64,000 bases of DNA from OMIW01 sp044235645 (GCA_044235645.1 JBIIHQ010000003.1:257262-321261); one strand, 5' to 3'. Counted from the stretch's first letter, positions 8,636-17,480 are shown. Notes: generated by a model from the letters alone, not told the origin. Made by a program: numbers and translations.

Positions 8636-8980
8636 CTAACCCGGAGGCCATAAAAATTGCCGCCCACCAAGCACATGCGCATGAACATGCAGGACCGTCT
8701 GCCCCGCCTGAACACCTGTGTTAATAACTATTCGATACCCCGATTCAACAAGTCCAAGCGATTGGGCAACTGCCACACATCCCTGCATCAGCTTGCCCAT
8801 CAAAAGAGGGTCATCCATTCTGCCGATGTTGGCGAACTGCTCTTTCGGGACCACCAGAACGTGCACCGGAGCTTGTGGCTGAGTGTCTTTAAAAGCGAGG
8901 ATCTCTTCAGTCTCGTAAACGATATCTGCTGGAATCTCCCGACGAATAATCTTGCCAAAAATCGTGTCCCTGACCGCCAT
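8636..8980 (-). CDS. HIT family nucleotide-binding protein
   Basis: A 114-residue histidine-triad protein of the HinT type. IFGKIIRREIPADIVYE is the family N-terminus and HVHAHVLGG near residue 98 is the H-x-H-x-H triad whose middle histidine attacks the phosphate of nucleoside phosphoramidates or acyl-adenylates. The start is set at 8980 because AGGGAGGT lies immediately upstream at 8983-8990; the longer frame adds nine residues without support. It is the first gene of the cluster leading into enoyl-CoA hydratase, acyl-CoA dehydrogenase and mutase (46 bp to the hydratase). Its role in that operon is unknown. Confidence 0.9.
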   Translation of the reverse strand: MAVRDTIFGKIIRREIPADIVYETEEILAFKDTQPQAPVHVLVVPKEQFANIGRMDDPLLMGKLMQGCVAVAQSLGLVESGYRIVINTGVQAGQTVLHVHAHVLGGRQFLWPPG

Positions 8981-8981
8981 A

Positions 8982-8990
8982 GACCTCCCT
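8982..8990 (-). promoter_or_regulatory. Shine-Dalgarno sequence fixing the HIT gene start
   Basis: AGGGAGGTC lies just before the ATG at 8978-8980. It decides the start of the HIT protein over the upstream in-frame ATG at 9007. Confidence 0.7.
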
Positions 8991-9119
8991 GAAAACAACG
9001 AGCACACGTTGGCGCGGCATTGTGGAGGAACTCCTCAACGCACCTCGCCTCACGCCTTCGAACGAGGAGATCGTACCACCGGATCAGCGGAGCTACTAGA
9101 CAATAATTAAGTTTGATAC

Positions 9120-10397
9120 CTAAGCGGCCTTCACAAGGACTTTGTCGATCCGATATCCATCCATATCGAGAACCTCAAAATAAACGCCACCAAAACGGAA
9201 CTGTTCTCCTGTTCTCGGAACGTGTCCCAGTCGCTCCATCACGAGCCCCCCGAGCGAATAAAACCCTTTGCGCTCACGCTCAACGGGAAGACGAACACCG
9301 ATCCGGTCCATCATGTCCTCGAGATCAACCGATGCATCAACTAAAAATGAGCCGTCATCTCGCCGGACAATTGCTGACTCCGACGCGAACTCACTATCAC
9401 CTATCTCACCCACCATTGCCTCCATCAGATCGTGAGTGGTGATCAGTCCGTCGATCCCCCCGTATTCATCGATGACGAGCGCAAACCGGTGCTTGTCCTC
9501 CTGGAATCGTTGTAAAACCGACAACGCCTGCGTCGTTGCTGGCACCTGATATACGGCTCGACATCGGCTCAGGTCGAGCCGCTCAACCCCTGCGATGTAC
9601 TGCTCGGCGATATCCCGAATTGACACGATCCCCACGATATCGTCGATCGAACTTCTCATCACGGGGAAATGAGAAAATCCGCTCCTTCGAGCGACCTCCC
9701 AGAGCGCAGCGATCGGCTCCTCGCAATCAAGAAAAACGATATCCTTCCGAGGAGTCATCAAAGAGCTCACATAGCGCGAGCCAAACCGGAATACCTTCGT
9801 GAGAATCCGCTGCTCAGCTGGATGGATTACCCCTGCCTCCTTAGCTCGCTCAAGAAGCAATCGGACCTCTTCCTCTGTGACAACGGGAAGACCTCGCTCC
9901 TCCCGCGACGATAAACCCCGAAGAATGAGGGTCGCGAGCCTGTCGGCGAATCTGACCAGAGGCAGAAGAAACGTCGTGACCACCTTCGCTACTGGTATCG
10001 TACAACGATATACCTGGAGGGGATATCGAACCGCTACTTTTCGAGGGACAAACTCACCAAAAACAACAATGATTGCTGAGAGGATAAGCACCATGAGCCA
10101 GAATATCGACTGCTCTCCGAACGGGCGACCGTAGAATATTCTGGCGATCCCCTCAATGAAGGGAACCCTCAAATAAAAACCGCTGTAAATTCCTGCCATC
10201 ACCAGGATGAGGGTAAGTCCGGAGCGCACTCCAGCCAAAAGGTCTGTAAAGTTCGATGGATCTCCCGACATTGCCTCAGGAATCACCTCCTCACTGCGCC
10301 GAACTAATACCAGCGCGACCTTGGTCATCGTCAAAATAAATGAGGAGAGAACCAGAAAGAGGACTATTGAGGCATGCAGCCAAAATTGTGTAACCAT
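9120..10397 (-). CDS. CNNM/CorC-like (DUF21 plus CBS) membrane transporter
   Basis: A 425-residue inner-membrane protein. The order is an N-terminal DUF21 region with about four membrane segments (ASIVLFLVLSSFILTMTKVAL, LTLILVMAGIYSGFYL, FWLMVLILSAIIVVFGEFVP), then a CBS pair that includes SLMTPRKDIVFLD and FPVMRSSIDDIVGIVSIRDI, and a C-terminal CorC_HlyC domain (RDDGSFLVDASVDLEDMM). Such proteins are often labelled haemolysins but homologues are Mg/Co exporters or metal-homeostasis factors. The ATG at 10397 is chosen over TTG at 10421; neither has a good Shine-Dalgarno sequence. The typical SGSETAL motif of DUF21 is here ILTMTKVALVLV, a divergent version. Confidence 0.85.
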   Translation of the reverse strand: MVTQFWLHASIVLFLVLSSFILTMTKVALVLVRRSEEVIPEAMSGDPSNFTDLLAGVRSGLTLILVMAGIYSGFYLRVPFIEGIARIFYGRPFGEQSIFWLMVLILSAIIVVFGEFVPRKVAVRYPLQVYRCTIPVAKVVTTFLLPLVRFADRLATLILRGLSSREERGLPVVTEEEVRLLLERAKEAGVIHPAEQRILTKVFRFGSRYVSSLMTPRKDIVFLDCEEPIAALWEVARRSGFSHFPVMRSSIDDIVGIVSIRDIAEQYIAGVERLDLSRCRAVYQVPATTQALSVLQRFQEDKHRFALVIDEYGGIDGLITTHDLMEAMVGEIGDSEFASESAIVRRDDGSFLVDASVDLEDMMDRIGVRLPVERERKGFYSLGGLVMERLGHVPRTGEQFRFGGVYFEVLDMDGYRIDKVLVKAA

Positions 10398-10827
10398 ACA
10401 GGAACAGGACACGGTCAACAAAAACTGAGGAAGTCAGCTGAAAGGAGACAGGCGTAAACTCGGCACCATCGCTCCTATCCGACTGAGAGGAAGGAGTATA
10501 CCACGTTTCAGGCCCCCTTTTTAAAAAAAGTACCCGTTCGACGATAAATCTTCCGCCGACCACCCATTCCAGCAACTTAGCTGAGTCTTGTCTTACCTCA
10601 GGCTGGAACTCTCTTTAGAGCCTCCGTCTTGTTCGCTTAAACCTCTTGATTTATTGGTATGAGGGGGCTAGATAACAAAGTTGTGATTCCCAGGCTCTGT
10701 GGTATCGGCTCGCTGTCGAGACTCACCTTGTTCGATACCAAGGCTCAGTGCTTTTTTGCGCGGCTCTCCGCCCTGATCCACCTTTTTTGGGGGTAATTAG
10801 CCCACATTTTTACTTCAAACCGTTCTT
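10398..10827 (+). other. 430-bp divergent intergenic region
   Basis: No convincing gene is seen between the CNNM-like gene (leftward) and the 786-residue protein (rightward). An 8-bp inverted repeat TGGTATCG (10700-10707) / CGATACCA (10733-10740) with a 25-base spacer is followed by GCTTTTTTG, which could be a weak terminator or a leader structure. Confidence 0.4.
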
Positions 10828-13188
10828 ATGGCTCCCGCACCGATTCCCCCCTCAGACCACCAGCCCAACCACTCTCATTCCGATCCAATCGAATGTATCC
10901 GTCACCTCGCGGCAGTTGCCTCAGATCTCTCAAAACTCGCGCTACGCAAACGCCCTGAACAAACAGTTGATCAGTATGCACGTGCGATAAGCACCCAGAG
11001 ATGGCATAAGTTAGCGAAGCTCATTGACCAATCCCTTCGTCGCGATCCCTCTGGATCCACGCTTCATGAAACGCTCGCTCAGCCACTCCCTGAGCGTTTG
11101 ACGCCGTCATCAATTCGTGGCCTCCCTCCCGTATTAGCTCTGGTGGCTCAAGGGTGTTCCGAACGAGTCATCGGCGAGCTCAATGCACACGGAATCCCAT
11201 TCGACCAACGAGCCCCAGAGTCATGGTCGATACCAGGAGCGACTGCGTTGCATATCGCCGTCAAGTGTAAGCAAACGCACCTCATCCCAATTTTGGCGAA
11301 ATGCGGAGTGAATCCGAATCTTCCTGCAGGCGATGGTCGAACTTCCCCGATGATGGTTGCTATCGACAGCGGGAACTTAGCCGTAGGGGAGCCGATTCCC
11401 GGGGTCGCTGAGCTTCTCGAATGTGGCGCCTCCCTCCGGGCGCTGCCCGACGAGTATCTGTCCGGACTCAATCTTCGTGGTTGTAAAATTAAGGAGGACC
11501 TGAGGGCGTTTTCCCTTAGTTCAGTCAATCTTATTGGAGCTAACCTCTCCGAGGCGGTTGTAGATCATACGACAAATCTGAGAGGGAGCTGGTACAGCCC
11601 TCAGACCATTTTTGCCGTCGGTTTCGTCCCCCATGGTACCGGCATGCGTCTCGCCTCCTCTATTCCTGAGGCGATCACGGGCAAGGCAGAGTTTTTCTCA
11701 GACCCTGAACTAGAATCTATTTTTGAGAGGGGTATCAAGGATATTGTCTCGCACCTACGAGATGAGGCTCTCAGCTTTTATGCTGGTAGCGAAGATACCC
11801 GTGGCAACCTTCGCGACGGATGTCTTTATCTGAGAGTTGCGGAGGAAAAAGCTCTTTCAGGCAGTGATGGTACAGGAGCTGCTCTGACCGAGCTTCTTCC
11901 TCGGCTTCTGTATGCCCATCCCCCCGGTAAGATAGTCAAGTTTCTCGGAGCAGTTGAGGCGATGATGGATGGGCTCAAACCAGCCGCTGATTATCATCCG
12001 AATGAGGCGGAGTTCATGGCTCTCCTCAGACACCCGGAAGACCGTAACATCGAGCGAACGTACCACGCAGGCCGCCTAACGTCAGCCCTCACCAGCATTC
12101 CTAACTGGATAGGCTCGGGCGAGTATTTCACGATGAATCGCGAAACAGCGGTCAATTGGGGAAGGATCGGCGCCCTCAATTTTGGCTTCGCCAGGTGGAA
12201 ATTCGACGCTATGCGAGGATATCCCACCCTTCCAAACGGCTCCCGTCTGCCTATTGCAACGGAACCAAGTCTTCTGGAGAAATTTGGAGGGGTCATCGTC
12301 GAAAACCGGGAATCGGATTATCTTACTCTGTCGGATGGTTCTCAAAAACCGTGGCTTGGAAGAGGCTATGCATTTCCGCAAGGCTGGCGCCAATTCTATC
12401 GAATTCGACCTGGACGCCCCGGTGACCCCATGGAGCCGATCGGGTTTCAAATGACCGAGGTCGACCAGCGATTCTCAATAGAGCTCCGACAAGCTGATAT
12501 CAAGGTGAGCCACCCCGAGTACGGCACTCTCCTCATCGCGAACAAAAGCCCTCTCTTTGGGAGGGACAACTACGATCATCCGGCCTATTTCAGCGATCGC
12601 GCGATCGGAACTTCGCTGTCTCAGGAGGAACTGGAGGGTCTAACACCTGAAAATCTGGCCAAATTCGGCTTTAAACATATTCTCGACGCCTCACTCAATA
12701 AGTCGGCTCCGCATCTTCAGAAAAAGATCGGAGCTCTCCTTGATGGCTTTGATGCCTGGCGCGAAGAATACTGTCGCTGGAAATGCGACACCAATTACTA
12801 CACGGCATTCGCCTCGATACCGGGGCTCGAGGATGATAGATTGGTCGGTGCCTACAAATCCACCGGCTTCCCCGCGCTCGTGAGCCTTATTGAAAGGCTT
12901 GAAGCGCAAAATAATTCTCGTGGCAATCGAAGTGGAGGACTCGCTCTGGCATTTGTCCCTCTCGATCTCCCCCCCTTCTCTCCCTCTCGCTTCGAGGACC
13001 AGCACGGGTTACAACGTAATCAGCTCGTGATAACCCCTGAGCGGCTTTCCGTGCTCAGGCACCTCGCCAGCGGCAACGTCCCGTTAGCTGAAATGACCAG
13101 AACAGGTATGACTACTTTTTTTCAGATGGGAATTGACCGAGGGGAGGAGCTTATCATCATAAACGGTCAGCACGAAGAAAGTAAGTGA
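10828..13188 (+). CDS. large modular protein: ankyrin-like and pentapeptide-like repeats, possible ART-like core
   Basis: A 786-residue soluble protein not recognised as a known family. Residues 138-205 contain at least one ankyrin-like unit (GATALHIAVKCKQTHLIPIL, then AKCGVNPNLPAGDGRTSPM). Residues 212-258 read like degenerate pentapeptide repeats (LNLRGCKI, VNLIGANLSEAVV, TNLRGSW). At 412-445 the string YHAGRL followed by GSGEYFTMNRETAVNWG resembles the H-x-x plus Y-F-x-x-x-x-x-A-x-x-W core of DUF3990-type ADP-ribosyltransferase folds; this is a weak motif match. The C-terminal 300 residues show no motif I know. There is no signal peptide or membrane segment, and no clear Shine-Dalgarno sequence before ATG 10828. 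It could be an effector or toxin-like protein; that is speculation. Confidence 0.7.
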   Translation: MAPAPIPPSDHQPNHSHSDPIECIRHLAAVASDLSKLALRKRPEQTVDQYARAISTQRWHKLAKLIDQSLRRDPSGSTLHETLAQPLPERLTPSSIRGLPPVLALVAQGCSERVIGELNAHGIPFDQRAPESWSIPGATALHIAVKCKQTHLIPILAKCGVNPNLPAGDGRTSPMMVAIDSGNLAVGEPIPGVAELLECGASLRALPDEYLSGLNLRGCKIKEDLRAFSLSSVNLIGANLSEAVVDHTTNLRGSWYSPQTIFAVGFVPHGTGMRLASSIPEAITGKAEFFSDPELESIFERGIKDIVSHLRDEALSFYAGSEDTRGNLRDGCLYLRVAEEKALSGSDGTGAALTELLPRLLYAHPPGKIVKFLGAVEAMMDGLKPAADYHPNEAEFMALLRHPEDRNIERTYHAGRLTSALTSIPNWIGSGEYFTMNRETAVNWGRIGALNFGFARWKFDAMRGYPTLPNGSRLPIATEPSLLEKFGGVIVENRESDYLTLSDGSQKPWLGRGYAFPQGWRQFYRIRPGRPGDPMEPIGFQMTEVDQRFSIELRQADIKVSHPEYGTLLIANKSPLFGRDNYDHPAYFSDRAIGTSLSQEELEGLTPENLAKFGFKHILDASLNKSAPHLQKKIGALLDGFDAWREEYCRWKCDTNYYTAFASIPGLEDDRLVGAYKSTGFPALVSLIERLEAQNNSRGNRSGGLALAFVPLDLPPFSPSRFEDQHGLQRNQLVITPERLSVLRHLASGNVPLAEMTRTGMTTFFQMGIDRGEELIIINGQHEESK

Positions 13189-13211
13189 GCGTGGCTCCCT
13201 TCACCACCCTT

Positions 13212-13793
13212 CTAGAATAATCGAGCTATCGCTTTCGCCTTTCGCGCCATCCTCGCAATGCTCTGCTCCGTCGTGAAAAGGCCCACCTCGTCGTAAGGTA
13301 TCCACTTAACGTCGTGGGACTCGTCACTACAGCGAATTTCGGCAGTGCCAGCTCGCATGAGGAACCGAACATCAAAGTGGTGGTGCGCTGGCTCTGACTT
13401 TGTGGCAGGAATGGGGTGAATATCGAGGTCAAATACACCGGCCACGATAATCTCGCTATTGGCAATCCCGGATTCTTCAAACATCTCTCGGCGAGCAGCT
13501 CGTACAAGATCCTCATCGCCATCAACATGCCCCCCCAACTGGAGCCAACGGTCCAATCTGCGATGGTGATGAAGGAGCACATACTCACCGCAGGGGCTTT
13601 CAAGCCACGAGGACACCGTGATATGCCCCGGTACAAAGTGCGAGCGTAAAAGGACCTGAGCCCCCTCAGTGACGAGGGTCAACATTACCGCACGGGCGGC
13701 CACCTGCTCACTGTCGCCCTTTGGGTCGTAGTTGTCGAGAAGAGCGTGGATAGAGGAGAGGGGTTCGGAGGGGGGTAGGTGAGGCTCGACCAT
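13212..13793 (-). CDS. NUDIX hydrolase
   Basis: A 193-residue NUDIX protein. The box is GGHVDGDEDLVRAARREMFE plus ESGI at about residues 92-115, matching G-x5-E-x7-R-E-x2-E-E-x-G and thus the Mg-binding helix. The approach WLQLGGH and the later VKWIPYDEVGLF are usual for enzymes that cleave NDP-linked substrates; the substrate cannot be told. The gene is 21 bp downstream of the ferredoxin-like gene in the same direction and converges with the 786-residue protein gene. Confidence 0.88.
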   Translation of the reverse strand: MVEPHLPPSEPLSSIHALLDNYDPKGDSEQVAARAVMLTLVTEGAQVLLRSHFVPGHITVSSWLESPCGEYVLLHHHRRLDRWLQLGGHVDGDEDLVRAARREMFEESGIANSEIIVAGVFDLDIHPIPATKSEPAHHHFDVRFLMRAGTAEIRCSDESHDVKWIPYDEVGLFTTEQSIARMARKAKAIARLF

Positions 13794-13814
13794 TAGATGG
13801 TTCTCCCGTTGTCA

Positions 13815-14201
13815 CTAAGGGGCAGATTCCGGACACAAAAGGGGGTTTATGGCAAGAATATACTCGGGCACAGGGGTGCCACCGATGAGGTGTTCCTGTA
13901 TGACCCGTTCAAGGACCTCCTCACTGCATGAGTGGTACCACACCCCCTCAGGATAAACGACCGCGATTGGACCGGAAGCACAAATACGGAGGCAGCGCGC
14001 CGCAGTCCGAAGGAGCACCGCCCCCCCCGCTCGCTCAATTTCGGCTGTCCTCTGCTTGAGATAGCCCCAGACCCGCTCATTATCTGATTGGGGGCAACAG
14101 CTACCACCCACGCACAAGACGATGTGTCGCGACCCGTTTTTTATCTGATCTACTTTGGTGTGGGGAATGGCTGATGAGGACTGAATTCGGTCGGCAGCCA
14201 T
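13815..14201 (-). CDS. thioredoxin-like [2Fe-2S] ferredoxin
   Basis: A 128-residue protein of the thioredoxin-like 2Fe-2S ferredoxin family, related to the NuoE C-terminal domain and to shethna-type ferredoxins. HIVLCVGGSCCPQSDNERVW supplies the first cysteine pair and RTAARCLRICASGPIAVVYP the second (C-x3-C), the usual four-ligand pattern; PEGVWYHSCSEEVLERVIQEHL is the conserved C-terminal part. It likely carries electrons in the cytoplasm, with unknown partners. It lies between tRNA-Lys and the NUDIX gene, all on the same strand. Confidence 0.85.
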   Translation of the reverse strand: MAADRIQSSSAIPHTKVDQIKNGSRHIVLCVGGSCCPQSDNERVWGYLKQRTAEIERAGGAVLLRTAARCLRICASGPIAVVYPEGVWYHSCSEEVLERVIQEHLIGGTPVPEYILAINPLLCPESAP

Positions 14202-14240
14202 CGGAGGATCTTTACCAGATGAGGTTTTGGCAAAAGATAA

Positions 14241-14316
<76 letters not shown>

Positions 14317-14485
14317 AACGGAGCAAATTTTTGGCTATTGTTGGGGCAAAAGTCAAGTTGGTGGTACGAGTTTTTTCTCCCGTCGCCTCTCGGAATGCTC
14401 CCTCCCCTTGACCAGCAATCCCCGATAGTGAATCCTCTTCTTTCACCCTCACTGAGTTTTGCCTACCTTTCCTCCGCGGGCCCTT

Positions 14486-15160
14486 ATGGACTACCTCGCA
14501 ACTATCTTTGATATGTTTCGTCACTTAGACACCCGTTTAGCAGTCATCTGCCAGTCATACGGAACGACGACGTATCTCATCCTCTTTGGCATCATCTTTC
14601 TCGAGACTGGTGTTGTTGTTACTCCGTTCCTGCCCGGGGACTCGCTTCTATTCGCGGCGGGAGCTCTTTCGACGGTGGCTGGTGTCGATGGCGGCAGCGG
14701 GCTCTCGGTAGTAACCCTCCTCTGGAGCCTATTTCTCGCCGCATTTTTTGGGGACTCCGTGAACTACGCGATCGGTCACCGCGTCGGAGCTAAGGCGTTC
14801 GCAAACCCTCGGTCTCGCATTTTTCGCCAGGAGTATCTCAAAAAAACGGAACAATTTTATGAAAGATATGGAAACAAGACTATTGTCTTAGCCCGCTTCG
14901 TTCCGATCGTGCGAACCTTTGCGCCGTTTCTTGCGGGCGTCGGGCGAATGAACTACCGAACCTTCGGTCTCTACAACGCGTTCGGGGCTGCTCTTTGGGT
15001 CGTATCGCTCGTCGGGGCAGGCCATCTCTTCGGTGAAGTCCCATTCGTAAAGCAAAACTTTGAGTTCGTCATTCTCGCGATCATTATTATTTCTCTTCTC
15101 CCTCCGGTGATTGAGGTCCTCAGAGAACGGGGACGGATTGCAAGCACCGAAGCCAAATGA
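14486..15160 (+). CDS. DedA family inner-membrane protein
   Basis: A 224-residue DedA / SNARE-associated membrane protein. Family landmarks are the LFGIIFLETGVVVTPFLPGD re-entrant segment (E and P-x-x-P-G-[DE]), GDSVNYAIGHRVGAKAF, and RFVPIVRTFAPFLAGVGRMNY with the conserved F-x-R-x-x-P-x-x-R-x-x-x-x-x-x-A-G pattern; the Glu, Asp and Arg residues shown to matter in E. coli DedA proteins are kept. Such proteins act in lipid carrier flipping and envelope homeostasis. The start is set at ATG 14486, where MDYLATIFDMF begins; nine residues of the longer frame are dropped. TTGACC about 75 bases upstream may be a -35 element, with a poor -10. Confidence 0.92.
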   Translation: MDYLATIFDMFRHLDTRLAVICQSYGTTTYLILFGIIFLETGVVVTPFLPGDSLLFAAGALSTVAGVDGGSGLSVVTLLWSLFLAAFFGDSVNYAIGHRVGAKAFANPRSRIFRQEYLKKTEQFYERYGNKTIVLARFVPIVRTFAPFLAGVGRMNYRTFGLYNAFGAALWVVSLVGAGHLFGEVPFVKQNFEFVILAIIIISLLPPVIEVLRERGRIASTEAK

Positions 15161-15172
15161 GAACTAAAGTTT

Positions 15173-15376
15173 ATGGCGCCGCCCTCGGAAGCCGAGCCAA
15201 GACCAAAATCCCAGAGGTTTGATGTCACCGCTGTTAGTTTCAAACAATACCCCCTCCCCTCCTCGTTTCAAATCGTCATATTTTTGAGGGAAAGCAGGGC
15301 ACACTTCGACCAACCTGTGTCTATCAAGGTGGTGGCTCCTGATGGAACCGTGGTCAGTATTCGTGGGGTCCGTTAG
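15173..15376 (+). pseudogene. truncated copy of the N-terminal domain of the next gene
   Basis: The 67-residue frame repeats the mature N-terminus of the secreted protein at 15456-16595: FKQYPLPSSFQ matches FKQSTFPSSLQ, FDQPVSIKVVAPDGTVVSI matches FTQPVSISVRAPIGAVVSV, and both reach a GV dipeptide before this copy stops. Similarity is evident over about 60 residues. It lacks the signal peptide and everything after the domain and has no good Shine-Dalgarno sequence. It is probably a remnant of a tandem duplication, though a small expressed protein is possible. Confidence 0.5.
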
Positions 15377-15455
15377 AGACCGAAGGCTATTACCACACAG
15401 CGAAGAGAGCAGTATCCATATCCTATTTACATGGGAGGAGGAAAGGTCAGGAGGC

Positions 15456-16595
15456 ATGATGAGGAGAGACTTTACCGATCGAGTTGGCTTTTATCTTTCA
15501 TTCGGTTCACTTACCGCATCTTTTCTGATCGCCCTTGGGGTGATGGCTCACCCGTGCATGGCGTCCCCAAAAACCAAACCGATGCCTCTCGATGGCTCCG
15601 TGGTCGAATTCAAACAATCCACCTTTCCCTCATCCTTACAGAGCCTTACCTTCTTCGGCAGGAGCAAGGCGAACTTCACTCAACCCGTTTCAATATCCGT
15701 CCGGGCTCCCATCGGGGCTGTGGTAAGTGTTTTTGGAGTGCAATCAAAGACAAAAAACCCACGACTTCGGAGTCTCTTCCCGATAGCGGTGAAGCAACGG
15801 GGAGCCAATAAACTATTGGAAAAGACAATTATAAGCGAAGCCACGTCGATGAAGGCAGCCACAGCAGTCTCTGAGTCCGAGGTGATCTGTTGTGGGAGGA
15901 CCAAGCAGATGCTTGATAGCCTCCTACCGATCTACTCTCTGATCTCTCCGGGGTGCGATTACCAGTGTATCTGCGACATCATATCGAAGGGCCCGGCATG
16001 CCTCGGCGGAGCCGGAGACGGTGGAAGCGGGGGGGATGGAACGAATCCGATTTCCGGTGGTGACGAAGGAGTGGATGCCGACAAGTACGCAACCGTCACC
16101 CTCGATGGGGCCTTTCAGAAGGACTCGTGCAGGACCGGGGGCACTCCGTGGAGACTTGTCGTGTCCTTTGACTTCCGAAAGGTCAACAGGTCTGTGCTCA
16201 AGAATGGCATCGCGGTGAAGGTGGCGGCTCGGGAGATAGCGTTCGGTGGAAGCAGAGCCGCGAGCATAAAGCCGGTCTCTGATGGAAAATACGCGCCTCG
16301 GCCGCTACTGCTGATGGCGCGAACCGGTTCATTCAACGAAGTCGCTCGTGTGGTTCGATGGAGGAATGGAAAACCGAGGGTAGAAAAAGTTTACGAAAAA
16401 CTCGACTCCGCCTTCTATCAAGGGTTGAGTCTGATTCGGGTCCCCGTTGAGTTACCTGGCGGTTTCGCCAGCGTCGAGCTTCTCGACATGAAAGGATTCA
16501 GTCGAGGATACGGCGTTTGCCTAGAGATGACCCGCAGACGACAGTACGTGAACGGATATCCGATATCTCCTCGAGAGGGGCGCGGAGATGAGTGA
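15456..16595 (+). CDS. secreted protein of unknown function with Cys-containing and Gly-rich linker
   Basis: A 379-residue exported protein that I cannot assign. A signal peptide is clear (MMRRDFTDR, then FYLSFGSLTASFLIALGVMA) with likely cleavage near CMA-SP. After it comes the domain also present in the truncated copy upstream (FKQ to GVQ, residues about 48-90), a cysteine-containing segment (VICCGRTKQML, PGCDYQCICD, GPACLGG), a Gly/Asp-rich linker (GDGGSGGDGTNPISGGDEG) and a C-terminal beta-rich half from KYATVTLDGAFQKDSC. ATG 15456 is chosen because GGAGGAGG lies 15 bases upstream and the signal peptide starts there. A small module with internal duplication history suggests a lineage-specific envelope or extracellular protein. 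Confidence 0.7.
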   Translation: MMRRDFTDRVGFYLSFGSLTASFLIALGVMAHPCMASPKTKPMPLDGSVVEFKQSTFPSSLQSLTFFGRSKANFTQPVSISVRAPIGAVVSVFGVQSKTKNPRLRSLFPIAVKQRGANKLLEKTIISEATSMKAATAVSESEVICCGRTKQMLDSLLPIYSLISPGCDYQCICDIISKGPACLGGAGDGGSGGDGTNPISGGDEGVDADKYATVTLDGAFQKDSCRTGGTPWRLVVSFDFRKVNRSVLKNGIAVKVAAREIAFGGSRAASIKPVSDGKYAPRPLLLMARTGSFNEVARVVRWRNGKPRVEKVYEKLDSAFYQGLSLIRVPVELPGGFASVELLDMKGFSRGYGVCLEMTRRRQYVNGYPISPREGRGDE

Positions 16596-16940
16596 GACTT
16601 TGCTAACCGCTGTTTCATGGCGTTCTATCACGCACGGGCCCAAGCGGATGAACGAGGAGGTTTTTGTCAGGGGTCGCCGGTAGAGGAGCTACTTGAGGCG
16701 ATTTTATTAATCGTCCCCGGGGGAGTTAGCATCAAAGTGAGAGAGTAAAAAAGGTGGTATGGGCCGTGTCGACATCCGCGGGGCCTTAGTGTGGTGGTTA
16801 AGTTTTGGGATGACGGTTCGTGCGCTGCAGTATCGCACCATGAAAACCAAATGGCCGAGGGACCGCACTTTTTACTCTAGCGCGCCTGAGGTGCCATGGT
16901 AGATTGAAGGAGGAAATTACCCCTACTGGAGGCTTGGCCT
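16596..16940 (+). other. 345-bp region with a possible structured RNA
   Basis: No gene is seen. A 10-bp inverted repeat AGAGTAAAAA (16742-16751) / TTTTTACTCT (16869-16878) brackets smaller hairpins such as GTGCG-N9-CGCAC and CCAT-N9-ATGG. It lies upstream of the receiver gene and could be a leader RNA; no known riboswitch class fits. Confidence 0.3.
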
Positions 16941-17375
16941 ATGATAGACATTTCAAACTATCAATCAACCCCGAACCTGAGCACGTCCCAGCGGGTACTT
17001 CTGGCCGAAGATTCTCAAGAAGCATCAGAGGTCATAAGCATCCTTCTTGAAGGGCTCGGTTTTGATGTTACCACCGTCAGCAATGGGCGGGAGTGCATGG
17101 ATGCCGTGAAACGTGCCGAACAGGATGGTGCGCCGTTTGACTTCGTCTTCATCGACATAAGGATGCCCCTTGTTGATGGTAATGAAGCCGCTGTGGCATT
17201 GCGGACCACGGGATATCAAAATCCATTGATTGCAGTGACGGCCGATGCATCTCTGGCGGGGAAACTGGAATCCACCTTTTCCGGTTTCGATGCCTATCTC
17301 AGCAAGCGGGGACTTGATCAAGGGCTTATTGCTCAGGTTGTGAGAGAGGTCTCTAATCGAGGAGGAGTCCGTTAA
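16941..17375 (+). CDS. stand-alone response regulator receiver domain
   Basis: A 144-residue CheY-like protein with only a receiver domain. The acidic pair is in VLLAEDSQEAS, the phosphoacceptor Asp is residue 72 in FVFIDIRMP, the Thr switch is in LIAVTADAS, and the conserved Lys is residue 122 in YLSKRG. A 17-residue N-terminal tail precedes it. Sequence resembles the receiver attached to the hybrid kinase at 17611-19503, which is read towards it. It may therefore receive or relay phosphate in that kinase's pathway; pairing is inferred from adjacency. GGAGG lies 11 bases before the ATG. Confidence 0.88.
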   Translation: MIDISNYQSTPNLSTSQRVLLAEDSQEASEVISILLEGLGFDVTTVSNGRECMDAVKRAEQDGAPFDFVFIDIRMPLVDGNEAAVALRTTGYQNPLIAVTADASLAGKLESTFSGFDAYLSKRGLDQGLIAQVVREVSNRGGVR

Positions 17376-17480
17376 GGTACCGCCCATGGGGAGTGATACT
17401 GAAGAGACTCCGGAAATCCCAAAGAAAAAGGAGGCCTCGTAACAAATGTATCCGGCAGGGCGGTGAGAAAGGGGTCCGCC

